From the NCBI RefSeq assembly GCF_033958435.1, contig NC_134161.1:8928001-8992000 (forward strand): a stretch of DNA of 64,000 nucleotides, read 5' to 3'. Of the stretch, positions 10,172-22,171 are shown piece after piece. The stretch's first letter is position 1; every line of letters starts with the position of its first letter. This stretch comes from Carettochelys insculpta. Taxonomy: Eukaryota > Chordata > Testudines > Carettochelyidae. A model generated the notes under the pieces. That model saw only the letters and a list, made by a program, of their open reading frames with translations, searched no databases and was not told the DNA's origin. Position numbers and translations under genes: made by a program.

Positions 10172-11829
10172 TGAATTTGTTTCCTTTGGTAGGAAAACTA
10201 GGCATTAAAGTATTAGTTTAGGTTGATTGATTCTTCAGGAACAGAGAAGGGTTCTAGGGGCTTTGTAATCTCTGACCTGAGCTCAAAACAGAGGCCTTTA
10301 GCATGATACAATATAGAAATAAAAACAGGAAGGTGCGGTTTCTTCCATTTAGAAAGCCAAATAATACAGTTTATAGCCTGTAAGTCATATTTCATTTGCA
10401 AACCTTCCTTCATCAAGCCACAGAGAACTGTTTAAGGGAAAAGGAGGAGGAAAAGCTCACCTTTTTTGGTTGAGGTGGGTAAGACTATCAGTGAGACCAT
10501 CAGCTGGTATAAACCTGATGTTTCCTTGACTTCAGTGTAGCTGTGCTAGTTTATCACAGCTGAGAATCTGGCTTTATATTCCAGTGTGACCTGAAAAGAA
10601 AAATACCATAAAAATGGAATGATAAAAAACAGGCAACTTGAAATTAAAGAAAGGCAAATGGCTAAACAAAAGGAATACTAGTGAGAGGAAAAAGAACATA
10701 CAGAAATATCTAGAAACCTTGGCTATGACAAAAAACATACAAGTGCTTAAAAGCATGAACAGTGAGGTCACCCAAATCACCTTAACGCTGTCCCCATGGC
10801 CTTGGCCACTTCCCATCTTTTGCCATCTTTTTATACTCCACTTCAGACAATGTGGGAGTTTTTAAGGGCCAGATTCTCAACTGCACCAACCATCTGCTGG
10901 CCCAGCTACTTGTGGCTCCCTGAGTCAGCGTCCAGCTCCATCCCAGTGTTGTTCAGATACGTCCTGGCTGACGATAATGAAGGGGAGGAGGGCGCAGCAA
11001 AGGAGCTGGCTATGCCAGGGGCCGACTCACAGGTTGGGATCTGTCTCTGATTTTTTAAAGCCATTTCTAGTCTGATTTTCAGTGGTACCAAGCAAACATA
11101 ATTCTTGTTCAAGACAACGGGAGGCCCTCGGCATCTACACAGTGCCAGGTCTTTAATAAACATGTGCTTGGCTGGAGCATGTGCCCAGATTTCAATTTGT
11201 GTGAGCGAGAACCCAGACTGGCTGCCCAATTCCTGTAGACAAATCAGGCTGGGTTTTTTCTATCCCCTGTACCCCCGCAACATACAGGAGGAGTGCGATT
11301 TGGCTGGCTCTTTATTAATGAATAACTCCAAATAGCCTCCTTCTGCTTCTCCCCTGCAACAATGGTCCTGACAAGACAGATGGCTTTGAACTGCCAGCAC
11401 CATAGTTCACTTTTTTTTTTTTTGGGCGGAGGGGTGTCAATCTTCTCTGGCATCTGCAGGCAGGTGCCGGAGCAAGCAGGAGACAGAGAATGTATATGCA
11501 TTGCACACACAGAGTCCTCAGCTGCTCTGTGGATGGCATGCCCGGCCACCCACCTGAAACGGATTTCTGGAGGTTCCTGCAGTATGATCCATTTTGCATT
11601 CAGTTCAGACCTGGAGTGAATTTATTATTCTTTGGAAGTCTTCTCCCTGAAAGAAAGATGGATCCGTCATGACATAGCCTGGGGTTTCAATCAGAAATCT
11701 CCAGACATATATTCAGATGGTTTTCTCTTTTCAGCACACTCCCCTAATGGCTCAGCTGCCTTCTTCTGGCTAGGCGGGTAAATGATTCAATGCCAAAGCA
11801 GTCAATAGCTGACAGGTTACCTTACTATT
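10172..11829. other. No gene or transposon recognised; possible conserved non-coding DNA
   Basis: Contains a T-run at 11409-11421 and otherwise complex, non-repetitive sequence. Open frames reach 107 codons on the minus strand (10906-11229) without a domain I recognise. Confidence 0.35.
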
Positions 11830-11854
11830 ATCTATATGCAGTGCCTAAATACCC

Positions 11855-12010
11855 CAGCTGCAATCAGGGCCTCATTTTATGAGTCGCTGTACACAAGTTA
11901 GTACACAGCAAGACACAATGACAGCAAGACACAATGCCTGCTCCAAAGGGCTTGGAATCCAAACAGTCAAGACAGGCACAAAGGGTGAGCAGGGTAAGAG
12001 AGATACAGAC
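11855..12010 (-). repeat. Ancient amniote interspersed repeat remnant
   Basis: Contains 'gtacacagcaagacacaatg', 'cctgctccaaagggcttgga' and 'atccaaacagtcaagacagg'. These words match, from memory, an old repeat whose usual text is '...ctgtacaaacacacaatgacag...ccccaaagagcttacaatct...'. The segment 'acagcaagacacaatg' is duplicated in tandem at 11905-11938. Family name not certain. Confidence 0.45.
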
Positions 12011-12134
12011 AGAGGTGAATGGAAGCAGGTGTACCTTGGTGCGCAGCTCTGGTAAGAGTTCGCTGAGCTGCAGCAAAAGCCAGCAGGGAGCTATTTAACG
12101 ACATGGGACCCAGCTTGCAACAGGAGTCACTTTC

Positions 12135-12230
12135 ACCCCAGATGCAGAAGGGTTAAGTGACTTAAGCAAGGCCTTGCAGCACATTGGAGCCAGTCAAGGA
12201 ACCCATCTCCTGAATGCCAAGGGAGGGCCT
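12135..12230 (-). repeat. MIR-like SINE remnant
   Basis: 'gggttaagtgacttaagcaa' then 'ggccttgcagcacattggag' follow the order of the MIR core on the minus strand (the 'aagtgacttgcccaaggtca' block). Heavily diverged. Confidence 0.45.
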
Positions 12231-15154
12231 TGTCCAATGGCCTATGTGGCCACCTCATTCTGTCCAAAGACAGGTAGAATAGTTATATGGATTCATATGA
12301 CAAAGCAGCCTCCCCTGCCCTGGGTTCCTGGGCCTCACTTAAATTTCACAGTGCATAGCTTAACAGATGGCTCTTCTCATTCCAGCATTATAGATTCTCC
12401 CCGCCCGTCCCACAGCTGGCACTACAGGAGAGTCTCAGATTTTGCCTGGCCCTTGTACAGCTGTTGAATGACAAGGATAGCAAGGGGAAGGTCTCCTCTT
12501 CCATGGCCTGTATAAAGGTCAACTACGTCCCTGCCCTGGGAAGTTCAGGCTGTGTTCCTTCCCTGCTGTCTCAGCAGAGCCCAGCTTCTCGTCCCTGTAG
12601 ATCATGATGGGTTTGACCTTTTAATTGTTTTACTGCAGTCTCACCTTGCAACCCCAGCTGAGGTAGATTGAAACAGCAAGTGGTGCTACCATTGCTCCAG
12701 CACAGGAGGCTGGAGACCTGTAGGGAAGTAGAGCTACCCACCCTGTGCAGGGAGGAGAGCTCTCCTTCTGCTTTTAGCAGAGAAGGGGAAGCTGTACTCC
12801 CCCGTTTCACCCCACCAGGAGCGCACCTTAATTTGTAACCAATCACCTTCCTAAAATACCTCCCCCTTTGTGGACATAACCAGCTCCAGAACGATGACCA
12901 TTACAGAAGGAAGTAGAAAGTGCTGAAGAAACAAGACAGATGTTAGACAACTCGACAACAGGTGTCTAGCACATTTGCCTTTCTGAATTAGACCCAAATC
13001 CTGGCGGATGAGGTCCAGACTGGGAGATGAACTTGGCTGATGACTCCTATTTCTGTTCTGAGCCAAGCTAAGCCTGCAGTACCTGAACCCACAAAACCTT
13101 GGATAAAGATAGAACTGGCATCGTGGATCTGCCTTCTGTTCACAAAGTCTGAGTCTAATTTCACTTGGCAGATTTACAAACTACGGGGGCTTCAGCGGAG
13201 TTACTCCTGATTCACACCACTGTAAATGAGAGGGTACCCAGAGCCCAAATGAGTGTCCTTCACCTTCCCATCCTTCCCTTTGCATCACACACACCAGGCC
13301 CAATAGGTACACTCTGGCAGACTGTAAACCAGGTTCTAACTCGTTATCTTTTTCACCGGAACAAAGCAAATCTGAAATGCTACCAAATCAGAATAGCAGA
13401 TTTTTCACCCTCATTTACATAGGTGAAAATTATGACACAACATGCAAGACAATGGAAGATCAATAGCCTTGTTATCGGTGTTGCATGTGAGGTTTAAAAC
13501 ACAATGGTTTGATATGGCTGACTTAAACCATCCTCAACAAAGCATAACTGCACTCAAGATGATGGAATTGTAAAACTCTAATTTTGGTGTAAAGCAAGAT
13601 TAAAATCAGACCTTTCATTAGGAGCTAAAAATGAAAGCATGGCAACCTCTATTGCTGGAAACATGTCTATCAACAATCAATTCCTCATATAACCAGCAGA
13701 GGGAACTCTTCCATAGTAATGACAGGTATGTTAGTTTACCAACAGAATTAGATTTTTTTTTTTTAATTACCACTGAACTTCATTCTGGCAAAAAAATAAT
13801 ATGAAATAGGAAATGTTGGAATGAATATATATGTCGCACATGAACAAAGATGCAGTCAATAGGGGAAGGTGATAACAGTGATATATAGTGGTTTAAGTAG
13901 GAAGAGTAAGATTTTAATGAAACACGGTATTCTGTTACTAAGCCAAAGTGAAAACAAATCAGAAAAGGAATAATAAGACTGAAAGATAATGAAACTGACT
14001 GGAGTTGGCCTGCTTCTAACTTCACCTGCACAGGTACAAATATGGAATAATTGCAGAAGAATCAGATGCTAATTCAATTTTAGATTTGCAACTGCTGGGT
14101 ATTTAAAACAAACCCCCACGCCCCATCTCACCCCACCCCCCAGCCTATGGCAGCTGTCTAGCAGAAAGTTTTGTACTTAATGCTATTTAATTAAATTAAC
14201 ACGTGCCTCTAGGTCTAGAACCCTAGATCTAAACACTCCTGACTTTTGGGGAAAATTCGGATTGTGACACAGACCACCTCTCTACCAGTGGCAGCACCAA
14301 CATCTAGATTTAGATTCCCCCAACATGTCCTCTTCAAACTATGTGACACTTTTATGCTCACTGGGAAACTTGCAGCTGGGGCCTACAATAAGAAATCTTG
14401 GAATCCAAGGCAAAACCCTAGCCTACACATCAAAAAAAGATCCTGAATTCTGCAGCTCTCTGACGCTACATAGACTGAAATCAGACCCTGTTGAGAGGGC
14501 CTGTAGAAGGGCAGGATATTACTCATGTCCCACGTAAATGCTTGCTTTGAGAGCTGGAGTAAATCAGCACAGTACTGCTGAAACCAGGCATGGGATCACT
14601 CTGATTTATACAATACAGGTCTTTCAGTTATTTGTTTCATTTCAGATAAGAAATATATTAATTTCAGGAACGTTCCAGCCAACCTGTCAGGTGCTTTTGG
14701 GTTAGGCAGAAGCAGTGGCAGGCTCAAGGGTAAGGAGACAGACGTCTGAAAGGGGAGTATGGGATCACAAATGTTAGTCTGTGGGGGTCACACCCAGTAA
14801 AAGCTCAAAGCAACTGGATGAGCAGTTCTTTTCTGAAAAGAACAAAAGACATCTGCTGAGTAGAAGAGGAATTGACTCAGAACAAGGACAAAGACATACT
14901 GCATCACGTGAGACACCAGACTGCTCCATCCAAAGGATACCAGGGTCAACGACAACTAATGTACCCAATAAGTCAAGAGGAATCAATAATGCTAAGTAGC
15001 TAGCATCGCCTGTAAGACGCAAATCAGTGCAAATGCAGTTAAAATGGTCTCTGGGCTCTGCAGGCTGCAGCCAAAAATCTGATTGAAGCTTGCCATATGA
15101 CACACTGACATTGGCACTCAGGTTCCCACAGCAGTAAAATGCCTTTTTCAAGCA
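12231..15154. other. No gene recognised; mostly unassigned sequence
   Basis: A fragment near 13155-13250 ('gttactcctgattcacacca') belongs to the palindromic MITE-like group seen at 3958. There is a T-run at 13752 and a C-rich run at 14113-14142. The largest open frame is 125 codons on the minus strand (14774-15151), with no recognised domain. Confidence 0.35.
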
Positions 15155-15174
15155 CTAAGCATGCACAAGGCTGG

Positions 15175-15325
15175 TTTGAACCTGGCTGCTTGTTATCCAT
15201 CTTTTGGATGAGATATAAAACTGAGGACCCTTGTGGATTAAATACCCTATAGCATTTTCTCCACAAAAACAGGGCTGTGAGTAGTCCCCTAGTTCCAATG
15301 CTGGCTGGAGTCACATTCCACCTGC
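15175..15325 (-). repeat. Ancient vertebrate SINE/LINE tail remnant
   Basis: 'ccatcttttggatgagatat', 'aaaactgaggacccttgtgg' and 'attaaataccctatagcatt' follow the old vertebrate block recalled as '...tttggatgagacgttaaacyga...ggtcattaaagatcccatggc...'. Recognition is from memory and the copy is diverged. Confidence 0.45.
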
Positions 15326-15351
15326 AGAAACTCCTCTTACCCATGAATACA

Positions 15352-15374
15352 CGATTAGATAGATAAGATAGATA
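15352..15374 (+). repeat. GATA-type microsatellite, left of CR1
   Basis: 'ttagatagataagatagata' directly precedes the CR1 element. A matching tract (15799-15828) follows the CR1. Confidence 0.8.
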
Positions 15375-15797
15375 GGGGGCTGGAGCACATGAGCTAGGAG
15401 GAGAGGGTGAGGGATCAGGGCTTATTTAATTCGCAAAAGAGAAGAGTAAGGGGCGATTTGATAGCAACCTTCAACTTCCTGAAGGGGAGCTCTAAAGAGG
15501 ATGGAGAGAGGCTGTTCTCAGCTGTGACTGATGGCAAAACAAGGAGCAATGGTCTGAAGTTACAGAGGGGGAGGGGGAGGTTGGCTATTAGGAAAAGCTA
15601 TTTCACCAGGAGAGTGGTGAAGCACCAGAATGCATTAGCTGAACAGGTGGTGAAACCTCCATGCCTAAGATTTTTAAGTGCCTGCTTAACAAAGTCCTTG
15701 AGGAGATGATTTAGTTGGGCTTGATCCTGCTTTAGGCAGGGGGCCGGACTCAATGACCTCCTGAGGTCCCTTCCAGCCCTTGGATTCTATTATTCTA
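15375..15797 (+). mobile_element. CR1 LINE 3' end
   Basis: The CR1 3' portion, reading 'gggggctggagcacatgagc', the 'gatagcaaccttcaacttcc' block, and ending in 'ccttggattctattattcta', which is the CR1 3' octamer-type terminus. A 100-codon open frame (15407-15709) is the remnant of the CR1 reverse transcriptase C-terminus (for example 'FTRRVVKHQNALAEQVV'). 5'-truncated, as is usual. It is flanked on both sides by GATA repeats, so it probably inserted into that microsatellite. Confidence 0.85.
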
Positions 15798-15798
15798 C

Positions 15799-15861
15799 AG
15801 ATAGATTAAGATAGATACATAAGATAGATCTCTCTCTCTCTCTCACACGCACACGCACACA
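15799..15861 (+). repeat. GATA, CT and CA microsatellite right of CR1
   Basis: 'agatagattaagatagatac' and 'ataagatagatc' continue into (CT)n at 15832-15844 and a CACACG tract. Confidence 0.8.
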
Positions 15862-15919
15862 AAATAACCATTTGTTGATAAATATAGTCAATGTTTCAAG
15901 TTATTACTGGCTTGCAATT

Positions 15920-16018
15920 AAACTGGAGAGGCATATTATGTGGGGTTCCACTGGGATCTATCCTGCATCTGGTTCTATTCAATATCTTCAACAATGATTT
16001 AGCTAATGGCCTTACAAG
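15920..16018 (+). mobile_element. CR1 reverse transcriptase fragment
   Basis: 'gtggggttccactgggatct', 'ttctattcaatatcttcaac' and 'aatgatttagctaatggcc' encode a degraded form of the CR1 RT block G-V-P-x-G-S-...-L-F-N-I-F-x-N-D. Short and old; not continuous with the tail at 15375. Confidence 0.65.
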
Positions 16019-17284
16019 CACCTAAGATATTACATTAATAGCAGTGTTACATTGTGTAACCCAATTTATGAACAAACAATTGAATTAAGGTTAATGAAAC
16101 CTTGTGTAAGTATGAATTTCTGTAAAAAATCATCCTCTTTATTCTTGGGAGACATGATGTGGCACCCAACCAAAGTGTTTCACCAACGTAATCTAACGTG
16201 GCCTTCTTATTTCCGCCTCCACGAAGTCTAAAAGGGAGAGGAGGGAAAATATTGTTCGTTCTGCTCCCAAATCTATTAAATTCTGGTTTAAAATCCTCAA
16301 ATTTATATCTTTGGAGTGGTGCTGTTCTTGATGAAGGACACAGGTCTCCTTAATTTGGATTCAAATTCTGTGTACATTCCTCAGGAGGAAAGAGCTCTCA
16401 GGATTTTTTTTTTTTGATGGTTTATAAACGAGGAAGATGATTGCATTTGTATAGGTTGAAAATGATTAAAATTGATTTTCTCCCTAACAAATCTTAAAAA
16501 TTTATAGAAGGCTTCAGTGTCCTTTGTCATTTTCCTTCACTTGTACAATTTCTGTGTTTCATACCATGGGATTTTTTAAAAAATTATGTTTTCCTGTATA
16601 GTAATATACTTTATCCAGATCAAGAAATATATCAATATTTAGAATTCTCTATCTCTTCTTTTCCTTTTGGAAACTTCCTTGTTCTATTATTAAAGATGGC
16701 AATATGCATCTTTCTGAGTATGGTCAACAGATTTCTCTGGCTTGACAATTCTTTGAACTATGGTGTGAATTTTATTAGCCATTTCCTTCAGACATTTATT
16801 GAACACAACAAAAGAAATACCATTTGAGTTGATATATCAATCCTAGACAAGTCCCAGACCCAGACATACTAACACAGTTTGAAGGGAATGAATTAAAAAA
16901 CAGAGAAGTAATTGGAGTTTAATGGCCCTAATCCAGTTCTACCAAACTCAGATTTAGAAGAACAGATGATATTCTGGATTGTGGCACTTCTCCTCATTTG
17001 TTTTGTTAAGGAAGCATTTAGAATTTCAGAGGCAAATCTGGATGTCAAATGCACTGGTTTAAACTAGGAGGAACTCCATTTACTGTAATGGGTTAACATT
17101 TTGGTGTAGCTGGAAGCAAAGCATGGTTCTTGACCCCTTTTAGCCCCTGGCTCTCCTCTCCTGTTCCTCCTTGATCCCACAAAACACAGGAAAACACATT
17201 TTGTTCGTAGGCTAGTTAGTTCCATATCCCTTTCCAAACTGATGAAACACACATACATTCTCAATTCCCCTCTCCCTAGTAATG
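16019..17284. other. No gene or repeat recognised
   Basis: AT-rich unassigned sequence with a T-run at 16407. Open frames are short. Confidence 0.4.
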
Positions 17285-17299
17285 TGAGCTTAATAACTA

Positions 17300-17395
17300 T
17301 TAGGCCAGCTCGTCATAGCATATAAACTGACATAGCTCCATTGATTCAAATGGCATTATGTCCATTTACCTCGGCTGTGAATATGGACCATAATA
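17300..17395. repeat. Ancient palindromic MITE-like repeat
   Basis: A mirrored core 'tgacatagctccattgattc' / 'aaatggcattatgtccattt', the same palindrome family as 3958-4056 and 57860-57955. Diverged. Confidence 0.5.
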
Positions 17396-17468
17396 AACAG
17401 TCTCAACCCAAAATCTTCGAACAAAAGAAAAGAAGTTTGACCTTCTGAGTCGAACTCCTTGAGACTAA

Positions 17469-17834
17469 GCCCATGTCAAAACTACGAAATTACATTGACC
17501 TAAGTCACGTCAGTATACAGCCAAGTACCATTATTACATTGCTTTTTATGCGCACGCTTGACTCTTTTTAATGGTGGTGCATGTCCTCACCAGGAACACT
17601 TGTATGGATTTCATTGCCAGTGTGGGGGCACCGTGGAATGGCTCCTCCAAGCGAGTAACAATCAAGGTAAGCTGATGCTGTATTGGCCTAATTACATCGA
17701 CTGTGGCCTCACCACCTGGAGAGGTGGTTTTACTTAAATCAGTGCAGAGAGGTACACATGACAAAGACACTTCCTGAGCAAGGTTGATGCAAGGTAGCTT
17801 ATGTTGACCTAATGGTATACGCTAGACCAGGCCT
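17469..17834. mobile_element. MITE with gccca(t)gtc-type inverted ends
   Basis: Begins 'gcccatgtcaaaactacgaa' and ends 'acgctagaccaggcct', whose complement gives the same start pattern. The inside has 'ttacattgacctaagtcacg' mirrored by 'gcttatgttgacctaatggt'. From memory this is a common turtle/crocodilian DNA element of several hundred bases. No transposase. Superfamily not determined. Confidence 0.65.
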
Positions 17835-19683
17835 CAGATGCATGCTTAGGAGGGGACAGAAAAGAAGAATATCGCATGAAAAGCAATTAGCAGGAAGATG
17901 TAAGTTAGAGAAGGGAAACAGCTATTTTAACCTGCACTCCTTACTACTACTTTGAGCTTCTGAAGCCAGCTCAGTCCCCTTTGATATAAATAAGTGGGTA
18001 TAGGTGTGTGTAAGAGAGTCTAACTCAATGCACACCAGACTGAGTTAAAGAGAAATGAAGTAACAGCATATTACACGTCACCTTTGTAACTGGGCCTCTA
18101 GCTCCAATTTATCTCAATGGTTCATTTAACCTGTTTCAAAGCACCACTGAGGAAGAGAATATCTGAGTCACCATGTTAGCAGGAAAGAATACCTGACTCT
18201 CACTACAGTGGGAGACTACAAGAGACATCACTTGGGTCGGTCCAAGTCACCAAACAAGATAAGCACCTATTGTGTCTGACAACTAAACTAACCTGGTAAA
18301 ACTGATAACCAGCCAAACAGTAAGGGAGGGCTAGTGACCCAGAGCAGCCCTGGGGAAGCTAAGCAATCCAGATGTGGAGCAGCAAAAAGACCGGGAAAAT
18401 AAGAACAGTATTCTTCAAAGGCAGGTGCGACAAACCAATGTTAAACACATTAAAGGTCTGACCTCGCCTGACGAAGGACCCAGGGCAATGCATAGCCTCT
18501 TGCCAGAGCTATCCTGCTCAGTGGGAAGACAACTAAGTATGGGGAGTCCTACTGCCTCCATCTGCTGCCAAAACTATGGGAGGATACTAGTGGTGCAGGA
18601 AGAGGGGAGAGTTCTGACTTGGTTTCCCATTTGGAGTTTCTTCCCAGGCACTCCATTTGGTGGGGAGGGGACACATCCCACAATGGACTAGGCCAGCAGT
18701 GTCCAAAATGTGAAACAAAGGCCACCAACTCTCTCCCTTCAGCTCTGTGGAAATATCTTGCTCCTTACTTAAAGAGGGTTTCCTTAGTGCTGGTGAGTAG
18801 ACTGATGGGCATCACCCCAATGGCTAATGCTGCCTCATTACCAGGCATCAGGTCCTGGAGGATGTCTCTGCGTGGCAGCAAGCAATGACACCACTAAGAT
18901 GACTCATCTCCTTACAGAGGCAGACACAAAAGTGGCAGACCCCCTCTGAGCCTACAAGGGACCCACTACAGCCTATGCATTTCTTAAAGGAGAAGATATC
19001 TGGGGAGGTTTTGTTCAGATACCAGATAAGGCTGGGCTGATCAACACACGGATACATTCCCTGCATGCAGAATCCTCAGTTCCCCACTCTGTGTCATCAG
19101 CTCTGCTCCATCCCTGCCAGTTCCATTCCCAAAGGTCACAGAACCTTGCAGGCCACTGGTGAAATGGGCACCTGCCTGTATCTGGGCTATGGCTGAATTT
19201 CAGTGCAGGTGGGTGGAGAGACACCATTTAAACCAGACTTCAGACAATGCCTATCTTCCCTTCACTCTGGGTTTAACAAAGCACCTTTCAGAGATGTTGT
19301 TTGCATGACACAATAGGAAAAAAAATATTAGGAAAGATGATAGTTGGGCTCCATGTAGTATAAAGCCCCTGGAGTCCAATATTGAAGGATGAACAGGGCT
19401 AAGTGGGGGGTATTACAATTACTTCTATAGTGTCTCAAACTGCTGTATTCTCAATTCACCCACACCTACCTCTTGGATTATTACAGTGTTCCTTTGCCCT
19501 AGTTTTCCTGCTTTCTGCTGTTTAGGTAAATATATGGGCCCCATCACTGAAGTAGCCAAGGCACCCATTACATCCTGCTGTTTCGCTCTCTCACTTATCC
19601 TATTATGCTATTATACTTCGTGTTGGGTATTGTGTTTTCTACTTTGCTCCATAACAGTGTGGGCCCAATTTCACCATCCTTAA
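17835..19683. other. No gene recognised
   Basis: Unassigned sequence. Open frames reach 105 codons (18374-18691) without recognisable motifs or codon structure. Confidence 0.35.
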
Positions 19684-19685
19684 TA

Positions 19686-19775
19686 TGCCTTATAATAAGG
19701 TTGAGCCACACAGGAGTGCTGGTAAGTGCACTTCAGGTGACAGGAGTCAGGGTTACAAATGGTTATACGGCTGTC
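19686..19775 (+). repeat. 85-bp repeat unit, copy without A-tail
   Basis: From 'cttataataaggttgagcca' to 'acaaatggttatacggctg' this stretch closely matches 22450-22533 (about 87% by eye, one small gap). Downstream of the match the two copies differ completely. Identity of the unit is unknown. Confidence 0.75.
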
Positions 19776-20279
19776 ACTAGGCAGAAAGCAGCATCCACTG
19801 AGTCAGTAGCTCCCTGATGCGAAATGCTCCCATGATATGAAAAGGGTGCACGTGTGTGTATATATAAATTAAACTTAATAACAACCTGAGTTAACAACCA
19901 TTGCAAACAGAGTTAGTTAATAACGGATTCAAATAGTGACCTTTCAGCTGCAGATCAGAATAGACAACCTTTGCCCTGAGGGAGATGAAAAAAAAACAAA
20001 ACAAAACTATTTCCTTTCTTCTTTTCCATTCTGTTCCGGTTCTTATGCTGCCTGCATTATTGTAGTATATATGATGCGTTCCAGCGTTGTTTTAAGTAAT
20101 GTGAGAAGATATGGGGCTCTGTTCTCTCTCATGCACCCTATACCAGGAAAATCATGGGTGGATTTTTATTTGAAATGTCTGCAGCACATGATTTTGCTTA
20201 GTGTAAGCAAGTTGAAGACATGTGCCTTGTACTTGGAATGGAGGTTTTTAATGGTTCTTACACCTTCAGCACAGACAGA

Positions 20280-20487
20280 AAGGTAAGTAGTGGTGTCTCC
20301 CAGGACCTGTGCTGTCGCCAATCCTGTTCAACATGTTCATAAATGATCGGTAGAAAGGGATGATCAGTGACGTGGCAAAGCCTGCAGAAATTACAACATT
20401 GCTCAACACTGTTAAGTTCAAAGAAGACTGAGAAGAGCTTGAAAAGAATATCACAAAACTAGGAGTTTGGGCAACAAAATGGCGGAT
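20280..20487 (+). mobile_element. CR1 reverse transcriptase fragment
   Basis: 'caggacctgtgctgtcgcca', 'cctgttcaacatgttcataa' and a closing 'gcaacaaaatggcggatg' follow the CR1 RT order (the region before and after the catalytic Asp pair). It stops abruptly where Penelope-derived sequence begins. The next recognisable CR1 text is at 22172, with several hundred CR1 bases missing between. Confidence 0.75.
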
Positions 20488-20489
20488 GT

Positions 20490-20546
20490 CTCATGCATCT
20501 GACGCAGTGGGTCTTTGGCCACAAAAGCTTACGCTTCAAAATTTCT
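20490..20546 (+). mobile_element. Older Penelope-like tail fragment
   Basis: 'catctgacgcagtgggtctt' and 'tggccacaaaagcttacgct' are the plus-orientation version of the variant tail seen at 27832. It abuts the larger element at 20549. Confidence 0.6.
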
Positions 20547-20548
20547 AT

Positions 20549-22170
20549 CAAAACAAAAAAGCAGTCAAGTAGCACTTTAAAGACTAACAAAATAATTTAT
20601 TAGGTGAGCTTTCGTGGGACAGACCCACTTCTTCAGACCATAGCCATACCAGAACAGTCTCAATATTTAAGGCACAGAGAACCAAAAATAGGAATCAAGG
20701 TGGACAACAAAGAAAAAAAAATGATCAAGGTGAGCAAATCAGAGAGTAGAGGGGCAGAGAGAGGGTGACTCAAGAATCAGATTAAGCCAAGTATTCAAAC
20801 AAGCCCCTATAGTGCCCCAGAAAATTCCCATCCTGGTTCAAACCACATGTTAATGTGTTGAATTTGAATATAAAAGAGAGATCAGCAGCCACGCTTTCAA
20901 GAGTGTTGTGAAAATTTCTCTTCAGTAACACGCAAACCCTTAAGTCATTAACAGAATGGCCAACTACATTAAAATGCCAGCTAACACGTTTGTGGATCAG
21001 GAGTGTTTTTATGTCTGTTTTGTGCCCATTAATTCTTTATCTTAGAGAGTTTGAAGTTTGTCCAATATACAAAGCACCTGGGCATTGTTGGCACATAATG
21101 GCATACACGATGTGAGTTGAGGAACATGAGAATGTACCTGTGATTCTGTGAATAACCTGGTTAGGTCCAGTGATGGTACCTCCAGAAAAGATACATGGAC
21201 AAAGCTGGCACTGGGCTTTGTTGCAAGGGAAAGTCCCAGGACTGGTGTTCCTGAGGTATAGACTGTGGCTGTTGGTGAGAATCCTCATAAGGTTGGGAGG
21301 TTGTCTGTAGGCGTGAACAGGCCTGTCACCTTGGGCCTTCTGGAGTGTGGCATCCTGATTAAGGATAGGTTGTAGGTCTTTAATGATTCGTTGCAGTGGT
21401 TTGAGTTGGGGGCTGTAGGTGATGACCAGTGGTGTTCTGTTCTTGGCTTTTTTGGGCCTATCTTGGAGTAGCTGGTCTCTGGGTATTCATCTGGCCCTGT
21501 CGAATTGTTTTTTTATTTCTCCTGGTGGGTAATTCAGGTCTATGAAAATTTGGTAAAGATCTTGTAGTTTTCGGTCTCTGTAAGTAGGATCAGAGCAAAT
21601 GCGATTGTACCTAAGGGCTTGACTGTAAACAATGGATCTAGTTATATGTGCAGGATGGAAGCTGGAAGCATGTGGGTAAGTATAGTGATCAGTGGGTTTC
21701 CAGTACAGTATGGTACCGATCAGGCCATCCTTGATTTAGTGGAGTGGGCCATTCTGTTAATAACTTAAGGGTTTGCGTGTTACTCAAGAGGAATTTTCAC
21801 AACACTCTTGAAAGACAGGGTGCTGAACTCTCTTTTATATTCAAATTTGATACAGTAACACGTGGCTTGAACTGGGATGGGAGTTTTCTGGGACGCTATA
21901 GGGGCTCGTTTGCATACTTGGCTTAACCCAATTCTTGACTCTCTCCCTGAACCCTCTACTCTCTGATTTGCTCACCTTGATCATTTTTTTTCTGAGTTGT
22001 CCACTTTGATTCCTGTTTTTGATTCTCTACGCCTTAAATATTGAGCCTGTTCTGGTCTGGCTATGGTCTGAAGAAGTGGGTCTGTCCCATGAAAGCTCAC
22101 CTAATAAATTATTTTGTTAGTCTTTAAAGTGCTACTTGACTGCTTTTTTGTTTGTTTTGTTTGTTTTGAT
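20549..22170 (-). mobile_element. Penelope-like retroelement with long inverted arms
   Basis: Left arm 20549-20975 and right arm about 21733-22170 are reverse complements (roughly 85-90% by eye), each ending in the 'gcagtcaagtagcactttaa' tail next to an A-rich (or T-rich) border. The spacer of about 760 bp codes on the minus strand for the end of a Penelope-type reverse transcriptase and a GIY-YIG endonuclease. An internal body plus an inverted terminal copy at its 5' side is a known Penelope-like arrangement. The element lies within CR1 sequence. Arm divergence suggests it is not very young. Confidence 0.88.
20782..21735 (-). pseudogene. Penelope-like RT C-terminus and GIY-YIG endonuclease, broken
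   Basis: On the minus strand the frame starts at the inverted-arm junction (about 21735) inside the reverse transcriptase C-terminal part: 'LYWKPTDHYTYPHASSFHP', then 'RSIVYSQALRYNRICSD', then 'YPPGEIKKQFDRAR', all typical of Penelope RTs. A cysteine-rich stretch (CNKAQCQLCP) and the endonuclease follow: VYAI at 21097-21108 and YIGQT at 21055-21069, matching the GIY-YIG pair. At least two in-frame stops are visible (after FDRAR, near 21490, and after NSLR, at 21037-21039). Downstream, 'RINGHKTDI' and 'GHSVNDLRVCVL' continue the family C-terminus to the stop at 20782-20784. In life this protein primes and copies the element's RNA at a nicked target. This copy cannot be functional: the catalytic RT part is absent. 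Confidence 0.85.
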
Positions 22171-22171
22171 T

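Noticed and set aside
10906..11229. 107-codon minus-strand open frame
   Set aside because: No recognised domain, no splice or start context, and overlapping open frames on both strands; consistent with chance.
14774..15151. 125-codon minus-strand open frame
   Set aside because: Overlaps other frames, composition not protein-like, no motif recognised; next to an ancient repeat remnant.
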